A stretch of 64,000 nt of DNA from Planococcus citri (taxonomy: Eukaryota; Arthropoda; Insecta; Hemiptera; Pseudococcidae), in assembly GCF_950023065.1 (NCBI RefSeq), contig NC_088680.1, forward strand, positions 39,792,559 through 39,856,558, read 5' to 3'. Position 1 is the first letter of the stretch. Every line of letters starts with the position of its first letter. The notes beneath the pieces were generated by a model. The model worked only from the letters and a program-made list of their open reading frames with translations, made no database searches and was not told the origin of the DNA. Shown here piece by piece: positions 14,291 through 26,445 of the stretch. The position numbers and the translations under genes were made by a program.

Positions 14291-17200
14291 TTTCAAGACA
14301 CAATCAATAAATATTTCACATCAAGTTTTCACAAAAATTTTCGCTTTTTTGTCAGAAATTTCTAAAAACCATCACTTTTTCACAATAATTCCCAAAAAGT
14401 CCTGCTTTTTACATTTTATCATTTTGACAAAAAATCAATGAAAAATAGATCCAACTTCTGATTTAAAAAGTTGTCGATTAGATATATGTAATATGTAGGT
14501 AAGTACCACAATTTTGCAACAACTTTGAATCAATTCTTGACATATTTTCATTTGAGCAAAAAATTGATAAAAAATGAATCCAACTTCGAAATTGAAAAAA
14601 AGGCATCAATCTCATGATTATTACAAATTTAGAATAATTTTGAATCTATTTTCACATAATTTTTATGACTTGGTGAAAATCGACCTACAACTGACTTCAA
14701 CTTCTGTATGCATAATTGATGTCTATAGAGAAAGAAAAAGCAACCAACATTTGAAGTCAAGTTTAGGCCTTGAGCAAGAAATCAACCTCAAATCGACTTG
14801 AATTTTCAACATGAAATCGTCACCGATTAAAGTACTACAATGTAGGAAGATGATTAAGTTTCCATCAATCTTACATTTCGTTTAAAATTCTTGAAAACTA
14901 TCAGTCGATTATTTTGATATTTGATATTTTTTGTCGATTCTCAGAACTCAACACAGAGTAATGAGTGGTAGGGGGAGAGGGCTTAAATGCTCCAAAATTT
15001 CAAAAATGCGTATTTTTGTAATTTATGCATGTATACCTATTGTCATCACATTGACTTCTCAGACTGCTAATTTGAAATTTTAATGAAACATTATTTTTTC
15101 GCTCTTTCCAATCCTCATTCCTCTTTTTTTTTTTTTACAATTTGTATTTCTGAGGATAACAAAACAAAGAGTAGACTTGAATCGGTCCATTATCTTACAC
15201 AGTTACATCCATCTCATACAGTCAACCATTTATATCACGAGATATTTCGCCAGCCAAAAACGCCGGCCGCATTTCGACTAAATTACACTCGGCAAGTATT
15301 CCCAGTATCCCAGACACGCTGCGACGATGACGACAAGCCTTCAAAGCGTCGCATCGGAACGCGACATCCGGCTCGACAGTATCATTACATCAGGGTCACA
15401 AACCAGCTCTCGCAAAATCCCATCTAATCTAAATCAACTTAATAGCAAAACTTTTTCAATCTTAACCCCGGCCAGCGATGTAAATAAAAAGTAACCTCGA
15501 CGACACCATCATTACTCACGTCAAACTTCAGGTAAAGAAATCGTCTCCTAATATAACACATTAACGTAAACTCAGCACATAATTTAAAAGCGTGGAGTGG
15601 CGCATGGCAGCGGGAGGGGGGTGGGAGAGCGCCGCCGCCATAGTCGTATTTCGAACTGTAGAATAGAGAAGGAAAAAACAAGAGTCAGCATCGTACTCTT
15701 TTCCTCCTCACTGTATAATGTTTATCGCTCGGCTTGTGCTTTTTAACAGTAAAAAAAACCTCGCTGATCGTCGTCCGAGAGAGCTCATCAATTAAATCAT
15801 ATAAAAAAACATTAAACAAAAGCTTTGAATTCGATAACGATCTTAACCTGTCAACGGTACAAAAATTAAGCTGAAATCGTTATTTTTGCAGCTTCGAACG
15901 AAAGAGAATTATTTCTCTTGAGAAATTTTTATACTCTGTTTCGTCCGAGTTGAAAAACTTTTTAAAAACATCGTTTACTCCCGGTTCTCTGCCTTTCTCT
16001 TTCTGACTCTGTGTCGTGCCCCTCTGGACCTTATAGTCGCGTCTCGTCTGCACCTCCTCGGCGCTCCTTTGCTGTTCTATACGATCTCGTAACTTGTATT
16101 ATATACGAAGAAATATTTGATTTCATTTGTTAAATCACCAAAGAACTGGATTTAATGTGCTGGAAGAAAGCGAAGTACAATTTCCTCTTGCGATTTCTTT
16201 TTTTTTTCGACCATCTCACTCGCTCTTTCGAACCCATCGCCTATCGACCAAACTCTACAACTGAAGAAAGAATGGCGAAAAAATCAAAAAACAAAATAAC
16301 AAAAGAACGCGAAGCGAAAGAAAGAAAGAAAGAATGGGAAAAAAAGAGGAAATTTTCTTAACTAACGCGGACTTAGTTAACTAACATAACTTAGTAACAT
16401 AGATTTATGGCGTTAAGTTTAGACTTTAAAAGGATCTTTATGTTTAGACCTCACAACCTTTTTTATACAAAAAGAAAGCGATACATATATATAAACGTTC
16501 GTATCCGCGAAATGAGCCAACCGAACAACCAAAAGAAGTAAAAAAAAAAAAAAAATACTCACATATACTACACAGCCACCACGCCACGAAAAATAAGAAC
16601 AACCAGGCAAAGGGGGTAAAAAAAAGACGACCATATAAAACACAAAACGAACAACCATCATCGTAGCAACGTCCTCTCCACCCGGACCCCTCGAACCAGC
16701 GAAGTTTTTGTTTTGGCGCCGTCATAAAAATGGAAATTCTGTAGAAAAATGTGGAAAACTACCTTCGCGAAGAGAATGTTCGCGATGGAAACAATGGTAC
16801 ATGCAACTTTTCTCTATTCCTACTATAGCAAAAACCGAAAAACTTTCGAATATACTTTAAAACATCGAAAGCAGTTAAATGGGACACAACGCAACGTTTT
16901 CAGATTGTAACGTGATATCGTAATTTGAACAGTTTTCCAAGCCCAGAGATTTTCACTAAACGATAATATTTTAGATATGGAACATTACTTTTGCCAAGGG
17001 CAGCGCCTTTCCGCCTTTCTTCTGCGCTTTCACGTTCGCTATCTGTTGTAGAAAATCTTCTGACAAATTCCTCCAGCATTTTCGAGCCAGAAGAAAAAAA
17101 TGAAAGAAGATTGTATTAAAACGAGACGTTATTTTATAATCGTCCGATTAAAAACGCGGTTTCCTTTTTCATGCGATAAACGTGGTATCTCTATAAGAGG

Positions 17201-19162
17201 ATATCAAGTTGTACGATCATCTGTAACACGTGGTTGAAAAGTAGCCAAAGTGGTCGACGAGTAAAAAAGAGCGTTGTAATTGTAATCGAATAACACGAAA
17301 ATGGACACCTTTAACACTTTCTTTTTCCTTTCTTTTTTTTAGAACGGTTTTTTGTGTAAAAAAAAAAGAGGATTAAATGCCAAATAAAAGGGCGTTACGT
17401 CTATCATCGGTTTATTTTCTGCTTTCTAGTTCGAGGAAAAATAACCATGTTTTGTTATTGTAGCAAGTTATGTGTAGTTATACCCTTGATAACATGACGA
17501 TCTTAACAATAAAAGTATTTTTCTCTGGTTTGAAAAAAAAATTAATAATGACGGAAGGCTTTTCTTTTTTTTTATGCGTTAGAGAACAAATGTCTGAATG
17601 TCTCATAAAGAGGGAAAAGTTTATGGATCAAACAGTATACTTACGAACGGGATTAAAGAAATTTCGCTTTTTTAAAATCCGTTGAATAATGATTATTTTT
17701 TCAGATCGTTTGATGACTTCCATATAGATTTTGAAAATTGAATCACAATCACATTAAAAGCCAACCAATCAATTTAATTTTGTCAAGTACCTTCTTACAT
17801 ATTTTCCCACCCTTCAGCAGGACCAAATCGAGATATCGAATCCAAAAAATATAGAATGAACTGAGCGACTTCAAATTAATAGGGATTCACATGCCACATC
17901 ATATTTTCAGAATTTTTCGATTTTTTTTCTTCAAAATTTCAGGTAGAAGCAGTATGAGAAGGCGCATCTACGTATTAGCCACTCAAAAATCTCAAAAGTA
18001 TCGTCACACGTCCCCTCCTCCTTTTTCCGATGTATTAACCACGTTTAAGGGCACTATGATGAGAGGCTTAGAAGAGATTGGATCGAAAAATAAACCAGTA
18101 TTCGAACTCAGCTTCTTCAAATTCATTTTCATAACTTTTAAAATTATGACAACCTTTCATCTTCTTTAATTGTATCTCCTGGGGTGAAAATTATGTTCCA
18201 AGGTTAACCACTTCACTGACTTCACGATAGATAATTTTCAGGTATTAAAAAGCCCACATGACAAAAAAGTATCTGATAATAAATCAAGTAGGTACCAATT
18301 TTTTCAACAATTGAGAAATTTCACCGGTTCCTCCCTACTCATCTCACATACTTAAACCCCTTATGCTTGAACCGTTTCTAAATTATTAATTTCAATTTCA
18401 AGTCGATTTTTTTGGTGGAACGAAATTTTTGGTTGCTAAAAATGTTGGATTGCATCAATTTAATCCTTTTACCTCCACGAACTTTTATACGGTTAAAAAT
18501 TAAGGGGTCCCATGGAAAAGGGGCCTTGGTAATTTTTTTTGTTTTTCTGATTTTTACAATTCTGAATTATATTCAAAATTATTTTTCAAATAATTCCACC
18601 ATATTCAGTGATATTGAAGCGTTCTTCCGTGAAAAAAAAAATAATTAGAGAATGTTTGCTTTACAGAAAAAATTTCAAGTCCATTTGAACTTATAAAAAT
18701 CAGTAAAAAAATTGACCAGGGCCTCTTTTCCATGGAGCCCCTCAATTATTAGCTCTGAGGTTTTCTTCTTAATTACACATTTATTTTCCTGTGTTAATGT
18801 CTAGGAAGCCAACCCGAGATGAAACCTGCAGAAAGAATTGGAATAGGTGCTGATTTTCAAAATTTTGGGATGTTAGCTTTCTCCTCAGGTTATCTCTAAA
18901 ACCTTTGTCTTCTCTAAATTTTTGAAAATTCAACATGATTTAAATTTTATTTTTCATGTTTGAATACTAACCCTTGACTTTTCAATAAAATAGGTAGATA
19001 TAAATAAATTATGATAACCCAGATTGGGGAAGAAATTCTCTCAATGATCTACAATTCCAGAACCAGAATGATATAGGTAGGTAGGTGTAACTTTTTGAGA
19101 AATTGAGAAAATTTCATGCATTTTTTTCAGCTTTCATTGAAATTCTTCTTCTAAATATTTAA
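14291..19162. other. Non-coding host sequence with one motif duplicated elsewhere in the window
   Basis: 14291-15060 and 17700-19160 are AT-rich with no coding signal. 15200-17400 is CpG-containing, looks unique and contains the duplicated motif at 16711. A long A run (about 16540) and GAAA repeats (about 16318) occur. Open frames here translate to low-complexity sequence and are not called. Confidence 0.5.
16711..16737. other. 27-bp non-coding motif, copy 1 (exact match at 46577-46603)
   Basis: The 27 bases here recur exactly about 29.9 kb away at 46577-46603. The core is GGCGCCGTCATAAAAATGGA. Weaker similarity continues downstream: GGAAAACTACCTTCGC here against GAAAAACTATTTTCGCC there. A shorter related string, CGTCATAAAAATG, occurs near 52453. 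Neither copy lies in a convincing exon. It could be a regulatory motif or the remnant of a dispersed repeat. Confidence 0.6.
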
Positions 19163-20096
19163 TGTCACGCATGGAGAAACAACAAAAATAAGGCTCAAAA
19201 AGGGAATAAGACAGGGAGATGCTCTTTCACCTAAATTGTTCACAGCCACACTCTATAACAGCATCAGAGATATACTATGGGGAGAAGGAGGACTGGAGAT
19301 CTCTGGAGAAAAGTTGACCCATTTGCTATATGCGGATGATGTGGTGCTGATAGCACAGGATATGGACGAACTTCAGGGAATGCTGGACAAGGTGAGAGAT
19401 GCATGCCTAGAAGTAGGACTGAAAATTAATAAAGGGAAGACCAAGACTATGTGCAATGGGTTTGTAACTGATAAAAAGTGTGTCCAGCTGGAGGATGATG
19501 AAATTGAAATGGTAGATGGATTTGTGTACCTCGGCCAAGATATGACTATGAATAATGATTTCAACAGAGAGATATCCAGGAGAATAAAGGCATCATGGGC
19601 AGCATACTCAAGGCTGCGAGGAATTATCAGAGAGAAATCAATACCAATGTGTCTGAGAAGGAAGGTAGCCAATCAATGCATCATCCCAGTGGCCTCATAT
19701 GCTAGTGAGACATGGGCATTGACAAAGAAGCTGGAAGATCGAATTGTCAAGATGCAGAGGCATATGGAGAGGTCAATGCTGGGGATAACGCTGCGAGACA
19801 AATGGACAGTGGAGAAAATTCGGGAGACCACAGGGGTGACTGACATTATGGAGACAGCTAAGCGGAGTAAGTGGCGCTGGGCTGGTCATGTTGCCAGGAG
19901 TGGGGGTCAACAATGGGTGGTAAAGACTACTCAGTGGAGACCAGACAGAAAGCGGGCACTGGGGAGACCGAAACGGAGATGGGAGGATGAGATATGGACA
20001 TGTGATGGAGAGTGGTGGAGTACAGCCCAAGACCGAAGCTCGTGGAAAGAAGTTGGGGAGGCCTTCATCCAGCAGTGGATTGATAAAAAGGGCTAA
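19163..20096 (+). pseudogene. 5'-truncated RTE-clade LINE reverse transcriptase (C-terminal half)
   Basis: The open frame begins mid-RT with GIRQGDALSPKLF, followed by the catalytic box LLYADDVVLIAQ, the region GLKINKGKTKTM, then FVYLGQDMT. It runs uninterrupted to a TAA at 20094-20096. The tail RWAGHVAR and KRALGRPKRRWEDEI is typical of RTE-like LINEs. The endonuclease and N-terminal RT are missing, so the copy is dead on arrival although its remaining frame has no stop. An intact frame on a truncated copy suggests fairly recent insertion. The first codon is the truncation point, not a start. Confidence 0.9.
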
Positions 20097-20097
20097 A

Positions 20098-20130
20098 AAG
20101 AAGAAGAAGAAGAAGAAGAAGAAGAAGAAG
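20098..20130 (+). repeat. (AAG)n tail of the RTE insertion
   Basis: Eleven AAG units follow directly after the RTE stop codon. Short microsatellite 3' tails in place of long poly(A) are usual for RTE-type LINEs, so this marks the 3' end of the insertion. The sequence immediately beyond belongs to an unrelated retrotransposon remnant. Confidence 0.85.
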
Positions 20131-20136
20131 AAAAAA

Positions 20137-20735
20137 TTCCATAGAAACTCTACCCATTAAGAATGTTGTTCCAGGAGCATCCATAATATAGAATGGAACG
20201 CTCATTAATGAAGGTCCCAATCTCATTAGCACTTGGACAATATGAGTAGCAGCAGTAATTAAAGAATTATCTGCGAGTTTGAGTTGGACTTTCTTTTGTA
20301 CCTAATCTAATGAAATTGATGTAATGGAGGGCTTCCTTTAATAGCGTTTTTAGTACCAATTTTGTCATAACGTTTGGAAGTGCCCTAGTATTCAATTGCA
20401 ATGCCATTTTTCTTTTTCCGATAATTACAGGCACGACGCACGCAGGGTCATCTGTGCACTGTGTTACTATTTGACGTGTGATATTTGGTTCAGGTTCATT
20501 ACTGTGAATTATCGCATTGTCAATTGCATCAATGGATGTAAGATTTTGTTTTTTTGGATTCATGAGAGGTTCTTTATTTTTACGTTTTTTAGCATTTCTT
20601 TCATTTAATCGATATTCATTAATTTTGGATGTGAATAATTCGCCTAAATTTTGAGTGGATATCGCTCAAGGGTCGTTTTGTAATTCTTTGAAAGCAGCCC
20701 TTATGATTCTAAACCCCACTAGAATGTGTGTTGTA
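20137..20735 (-). pseudogene. Remnant of a relative of the large LTR retrotransposon (protease region of pol)
   Basis: Read on the minus strand, the sequence matches residues of about 255-430 in the Pol of the large element. Matching stretches are FKELQNDP against IRNLYNDP, LGELFTSKINEYRLN against LGEILVAKINEQRFH, SIDAIDNA against FIDAIDNT, DDPACVVPVIIGKRKMALQL against NDPACVIPVTIGARKVALQL, and GTTFLMGR against GQTFILGR. The protease active site is destroyed: LNTRALPN replaces LDTGALPN. An in-frame stop lies near 20670. Divergence is high, so it comes from a related family and not from the copy at 25093. The RTE tail abuts its downstream end. Confidence 0.85.
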
Positions 20736-23700
20736 TTTTTTCGATAACCTAAGTGAAAGTTTTCCTATGCATGAAGTTAAAATTTTTACTTAGACAAAAA
20801 ATGCAATACACCTTCTTACCACATTTTGATGCTATTTTGCCAACAACCGATGTCAACTCAGTGTCAAAATGTGACTTGCGTTGTACTTAATTTGGGAGGT
20901 TATTTTTATGCTTCATCCCCTTCTTCCAGGGGCAAAGCGACCAGGGTGTGAGGGGTTCTATCCCCTCCTCCTAGGCATTTTGTAAGTTGGTAAAAGTTGG
21001 AAAAAGTTGGCAATTTTGAATGTTCAATGATGAACTGGCAACGCTTAAATTGTAAATTGTGTTTACAATTTATTGTTAAAACTACAAGTATTATTTTTCA
21101 AACTAAATTTCTCAAGAAAATTTCGTTTTTACTCCACTTAGGCAATATTTTAGGCTTCTCTTGATATTTTTTAATGTTGAAAAATTTTTCATAATCATTT
21201 TTCAATTTTGCTTGCTTCTTAATGAATAATAAAAAATAAATTACTTTCAACACAATTGAAAAATCTGAACAAATTATCAAAACCTTTTTCACACCTTCAA
21301 AGTAGAGGAAAAAATTCAGGGTGTATCTTATGGAAATAGTAACCAGCTATCTTGGTGGAAAATTTGCGATTGTACAGTTGACATTTTCAAGATCTCCCCC
21401 CCCCTCTGGTGAAATTGGGTTGCTCTGCCCCTCCCTTCTTTCATAAAAATACTGCTTTGCTTTTCCAAGGGAACATTTACAACTCGTCAACTCCAATTCA
21501 GAGTTGAAGTTTGGCTCATTGAAAGATCATTTCACACTGACCTCAAGATTATGATAAGTATGTAGGTAGGTAATTATTGATTAAATCCTACAAAAACAGC
21601 GAATTGATTGTCACCAATTTAGAACCGATCTGAAGGAATCTAGCCCAAGTTGACTTTTCTCCAGCAACTTCAAATCGCTCCACGATGCATCGTAATCAAC
21701 TTCAGCAGATAAAAATATAACTCTGTGGTAAGTTCGAATTTGCGAATCTATTAGGGCAGGCAAATCAAAAAACCGAGTTGACAAGTTGAAAAATGCCAAG
21801 GTATTATAAATCAAAATTCAGGATTGGATTCACATTTTCTAAACTATTTCTTCTCACATTACCCTCAATCCATGTGCGTTTCTTAGATTTTCGTGACGAA
21901 TAATTTCATCACCAGTTGCCGGCTCGACGAATCTACCAAGACATAACCTAGAGCACAAATGATAGATATACGCTGCCAAGGGTTCAAGGGTGTAAATTTG
22001 TAATCATATTTTTACGTGGAATATTCGTCGTCTCATCGTCGTAGGTGGTTTCATACGTGCATCTAGTAGTAGGGCTACAAGGATGGCGTATACTTTAAGT
22101 GGCATTAGGATGGCAATAACGATCGTATTTGTGTATGCATTAGGCTTTCTAAATCGTGATTAATGGCGTGTACACGAGCCAAAGGTGGCGCGTAGCGTAG
22201 CTGCTATCTTTTCTGCATGTAGTACCTAGACCTACCTACTCGTATGCATATCGTACAAGAAAAGCACTAGAGAAGAGATGGTCGTCCTTTTTTCATATAT
22301 TATTTTTTTATTTATTTATTCGAACGCGAGGCTACTGCCACATACTAGTCGACTTTCTGGTGCTGCTGTACTCGTATACGTATATGTTTTGCCATGCACG
22401 AGGATGACAGTGTACGTACCTCACTGCGATGTCGTGTAATAAAATAAATGTTTTATCTACATTGAAAAGGTACACCCTCTGTTGTTACATCCCTCAGTTC
22501 TTGGATGCTGGGTATTCGGGTACACGGTCTGTAGACATGTACGTTGAAGGTGGTAAGCTCTATACCCGTGTCCAAATGCCAGGATATCTCCGCACGATGC
22601 TCATATAGTTCATAGCTAGGTACTCCACACTCGACATTGTTGCTGCGTTTTTTTTTGCGATGGAAAATTTTTTAATATGCATGGAAAAGGTCGTCAGTGT
22701 CGTCGGTTTGTGTGAGAGCGTGCACTGGTGGTTTTTTTCCTTTTTCCCAAACGAATGCGTGGATAGATATAGCTGGGTACTATACGTATTTTTGGACAAG
22801 ACACGTGCGACGTAATATCAACGATATTCGAGTCACAACAGCCCTAAGACTATTCAACGGTGATGGATATAAAAGCAAGATTTATGCGTTTGAGGTGACT
22901 CGTGAGTAGTTACGTGTGTAGCTGTAGAGATTGGAAAGAGGATAAAGCAGACGAACGCTGGAGGAATGGAGGTTTTTTTCCCGGATTTTTTTTACTGCGG
23001 CCTAATCAAATGAAAACACTGTTTTAAATTGGAATTGTTGAATGAAAAATTTCGTCGCCCTGGGTAATTATAATTGAATACTTGCTTATTACAGCGAGTT
23101 TCATTTTTCTTTTCATTCTTTTTGTTATAAAAAAAAAAAATGCTAATTAAAGGCTGCCGTGTGTGCCAAGGTCAAGGTTATTCATTTTGTAAATTTGAAA
23201 CACGAAACAAGCTTCGTTTTTATTATCGTCGAATAATTATACTGAGATGGTATTCTTTTATATTGCCTTTTTTTTTTTGTCAATTTTGAGATGTTTTTAT
23301 AATGTTGAAATTTTTTGTAGCAAAGGTGATACGAAAGAAGCAGCGTTATTTTTGGTGAAATTGACTTTTGACTTTTTTCTATTTGAAAAATAAAGATAAC
23401 AATGATGTAATTCTTTGTTCAGCTCTGTAATATCTCAGTCAATACGTTGCCCTATCTGGGCCAAAAAATTGTAAAAATACAGTAAACGCTGATTTGAAAC
23501 GACAACAAAAAAATTTAATATGAACTTTCTTATGATTCGCGCCCAGTTGTGAAATTTGTCTTGAAATTAGTAGGTATATCTACTCAGTAATTTAAAAAAT
23601 ATATATATTTTGTCGATTGTTTTCACAATGAAAATAAACCGTTCAACTTTCGAATGGCTGCCTCTGTAATTCTTTTCAAAGGGGTAACTTTTCAACAATG

Positions 23701-24170
23701 AATCTCTTGAAATTTAAACAAAAAATTAACAGTTCCATTGAAAAAAAAAATGTATATTTTGATAAATTCTATAATTTGTACCTATCTTTTCTCTTCATTT
23801 TACAGAAATGGATCACAAAAAAAATATCGAGAAATTTTGGCCATATTTCTTGAGGGTTCTGGGAAATATTTATTTCGAGTTGAAAATAACCAAGAAAAAA
23901 TTTCAGCTGCACAGGTGCCCTTGAAAAGGAGGAGGTATTTTTGGAAAAATCTTGGTTTTTTCGCTCAATAGCGTCTACACTCAACCTGCATTTAGAAAAA
24001 TGGCCCAGTTCCAAACGATGGTGTTTAAGATTTTGCGTTGAATTGGGTTATTGCCATCAAAATCCCAGACCACTTTTGGAGTTCTAATGAGTGATTAAAA
24101 ATTTGCAAATCGGTATTTTTCATGTTTTGTCATATTATGCCAAAACATCAAAACATAATTTTTTGAACAG

Positions 24171-24342
24171 GGGAAATATTTTGGAACGCAGTAAAGCCAG
24201 TTTTTTGATTATTATTGCACATTTCAAAAATAAAAAAAATGATAATTTTTGGGTATGTTGTATGTAGTTTACTTCATCTGTTGAAATTGGCAATTATTAT
24301 TGACCGAAAAATTGGCACTACTGCGTTCCAAAATATTGTCCC
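24171..24342. mobile_element. Small MITE with ~24-bp inverted ends, copy 1
   Basis: The left end carries ATATTTTGGAACGCAGTA (about 24176-24193), and the right end is its reverse complement, TACTGCGTTCCAAAATAT (from 24319). Inner similarity continues with GCCA and TTTTT against AAAAATTGGC. A diverged copy with the same layout lies at 59708-59846. There is no coding capacity and no clear target duplication. Confidence 0.6.
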
Positions 24343-25088
24343 AGTTTCGAAAAAGATGTTTCGTCAGGTTTTGACATAATTAATGCTGAAGATTCAAAAA
24401 AAAAGAAAAATTTGGGGTTGAAAGAAAATTACTCAGTTTAAAAATTTATCTAACAAAAAAAGTTGAACCAAAAATGAAAAAAAAATCAAAACCACCGAAT
24501 TGACCTAGAAAACTGAAATTCGAGATACACTCTATTTTTGATCCGCCAAATCGATTGGAAATGGTTTCGAGCCGTTTCGGGTAATTTCTACTAAATGAAT
24601 GAAATTGAATCGGTCAGATGTGTAATCGGTCAAGTAGATCATCAACAAGCATCAACCACGAGCATACAAACTAAAGTTGATATGACATATTTTATTTTTT
24701 TTTGATTTTTTAATTTTTTTTTTGAAAAACTGTAATTTGTAAAAGGTTTTTGGAGGCTACAAAGTGGCTTGAAACCACCTGCAATCAATTCAGCATGTTG
24801 GAATTAAGGTGTAAAGTGTTTTTTAATTTTCCAATTTCATTTGATGAAATTTTGGGAAAATTTCAAGTTTCAAAATTTGCTGCAGGCTTCAGACTGATTG
24901 AAACTACTAGAAATGGCTCGAAACCAATTCCAATCGATTTGATGGGTCAAAAATAAGGGACACTCATTATTTCAGGTTTGTAGGTCAATTTAGTGACATT
25001 TTGATTTTTTCTCACTTCTGGCTCGAATTTGATTTTTTTTTTAAATCACCAAAAATGAAAAATGCACTTGAGCATCTGAAATTAGCTG

Positions 25089-25092
25089 AGAC
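25089..25092. repeat. Target site duplication AGAC, left copy
   Basis: AGAC lies immediately before the TG of the 5' LTR and matches the four bases after the CA of the 3' LTR. Four to six bases is the usual size for gypsy-group integrases. Confidence 0.9.
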
Positions 25093-25291
25093 TGATATGA
25101 GGAAATATGCCTTCATCGCCTAAGCGATGATTAAATTAATCATCACCATAGAGATGATGAATAAAATAACTCCCTTAAACTGCAAGTTCGGTAATGTGTT
25201 AACTCCTACTACTGTGCTACTCCTACTACGTAGCTATAACGTAATCGCGCGCAGCAAACGCATAGAACGCATCCGATGCACCCAAAAATAG

Positions 25292-25300
25292 TATAAATAG
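25292..25300 (+). promoter_or_regulatory. TATA box of the 5' LTR
   Basis: TATAAATAG fits the metazoan TATA consensus, and its position in the first third of the LTR fits U3. Transcription would start about 30 bp downstream, near 25322. I see no clear arthropod initiator there. Confidence 0.6.
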
Positions 25301-25699
25301 AGCAACACGGACGCGAGCCAAACTAGTTGTATTTAAAATGGGCTGAACTTCCAAATAAGTTGAGCTTCCATACGATCTTGGACTCGGCGATCCGGATAGC
25401 TGGTTCTTGGTCAAAAGTGTACTTATGTAGATACGAGTAGATGAAGTCCTCTATAGGGGGTTCATCCCTTTTATTCAGTCTTCGCCCACTTTTAGTGGTT
25501 AATATGTTTCTCGTTTTCGTGATTTAAATTATCGTATACGTAATTAATCGCGTCCACACCGGATATCATCTGATTATGCTGGCCATCGGAGATAGTCCTA
25601 GAAGAATAGGTACCTCGTGTATTACATTGCTGTCGACCGGCCTAGTATTAGTGAGCCACCCTGAAAGAGACAGTAGAAGCGGACATTATGTGAGCCTTG

Positions 25700-25705
25700 G
25701 TGAGT
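25700..25705 (+). promoter_or_regulatory. Candidate 5' splice donor in the LTR
   Basis: CTTG followed by GTGAGTAAA fits the donor consensus well and lies downstream of the predicted start site. Spliced RNAs could use it to skip the long leader and reach ORF3 (acceptor near 41082). Inference from consensus only. Confidence 0.4.
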
Positions 25706-25724
25706 AAATCTCACTACTATTTCC

Positions 25725-25742
25725 GAAATTGCATGCAATTTC
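25725..25742. repeat. Perfect 18-bp palindrome in the transcribed part of the LTR
   Basis: GAAATTGCATGCAATTTC is its own reverse complement. A GGGTA/TACCC inverted repeat follows at 25745-25760, and a GTGAG/CTCAC pair precedes it. Self-complementary sites near the 5' end of retroelement RNA often act in RNA dimerisation; that role is inferred here. Confidence 0.7.
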
Positions 25743-25911
25743 TAGGGTATCTAATTACCCACCTTCAGTAATCCATTAACGCGCGTCGTAAGGTATAAGC
25801 TTGTGCATGTACCTATTATAGAACAACCCTATAGTTATTCTATACTTCTTTATCTTTGTACCCGTTTTAATATGCATTTGATTTTATTATGTCTAATTAA
25901 CAATAAACATA

Positions 25912-25917
25912 TTATCA
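25912..25917 (+). terminator. Polyadenylation signal AATAAA in the 5' LTR
   Basis: CAATAAACAT sits about 210 bp before the end of the LTR. The matching signal in the 3' LTR (45602-45607) would be the one used to end full-length transcripts. Confidence 0.5.
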
Positions 25918-26126
25918 CTTTAGTGTAATTAATATGAGTTTTATTGGTAATTAGAGATTTTACTGTGAAGAATGAGCTGCATGACTGAAACCTCTCCGAT
26001 ATTTTGAGCTAACCAGGCGAGGCAATTATTCACTACCTTAGGGAATATTTCTTGACTTAATCACGTAGGTAGGAATTCTAATAAAAATCATCTATATCAA
26101 TCCTGTAAGATCTCACTCTATCATAT

Positions 26127-26144
26127 TGGCGCCTAACTTCCGCG
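26127..26144 (+). promoter_or_regulatory. Candidate primer binding site
   Basis: TGGCGCCTAAC begins three bases after the 5' LTR. TGGCGCC followed by AAC is the start of the complement of animal tRNA-Lys 3' ends (TGGCGCCCAAC), but the match fades after about 11 bases. A second TGGCGCCT string with a longer partial match (TGGCGCCTGACGTGG) lies at 26358-26372. The adjacent site is the conventional choice. Confidence 0.55.
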
Positions 26145-26445
26145 TAATTCTCATGAAAATTGCAAAATTTTCATTCCAACTTACTAAAATACCCACCCTT
26201 AAAAATCTAAATTTTTTCCAAAATCTTCAAACTTTTCGATTTTTTCAAATTTTGTCAAACTCGAATTCCAAATGGTTCTCCTAAAGAACACAATTCGAGT
26301 GAAAAAACATGATTTTCCAAGATATGTTGCATGTCAAAATTGACTAATCACTTAGTCTGGCGCCTGACGTGGATGAACCTCTCTAGAAAAAATCATACAT
26401 GCCACAAATCTTCGAAAACTCATAAACTAAAAAATTTAAATTTAC

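Larger units (their letters stand above)
20736..25092. other. Non-coding host sequence, no gene recognised
   Basis: 20736-21850 and 23000-25092 are AT-rich and repeat-like. 21850-22980 is CpG-containing and looks unique. Open frames are short and unconvincing. The MITE-like inverted repeat at 24171-24342 lies inside. A stretch from about 24040 is related, in inverted orientation, to sequence near 59890-59945. Confidence 0.5.
25093..26123 (+). repeat. 5' LTR (1,031 bp)
   Basis: The LTR begins TGATATGAGG and ends CTCTATCA. It matches 44783-45813 line by line with no difference seen. Near the start it carries perfect small inverted repeats: TCATCGC-CTAA-GCGATGA, then TGATTAA/TTAATCA. It contains a TATA box, a splice-donor-like site, an 18-bp palindrome and an AATAAA signal. 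The TATA-to-AATAAA distance is about 615 bp, so R is probably long. U3, R and U5 limits cannot be fixed from sequence alone. Confidence 0.95.

Noticed and set aside
15439..15681. Minus-strand frame containing LKFDVSNDGVVEVTF, briefly considered as the second half of the Beat Ig domain
   Set aside because: It lacks the TSG-x-YRCEVS pattern that should follow in Beat proteins, and the similarity is too short to separate from chance.
16444..16740. Minus-strand frames starting MTAPKQ at both copies of the 27-bp motif (also near 46590), considered as duplicated first exons
   Set aside because: The translations diverge immediately after the shared bases and become low-complexity, so the similarity is at DNA level only.
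25226..25414. Open frame on the minus strand of each LTR (also 44916-45104)
   Set aside because: It is antisense to the TATA region, short, and present twice only because the LTRs are repeats.
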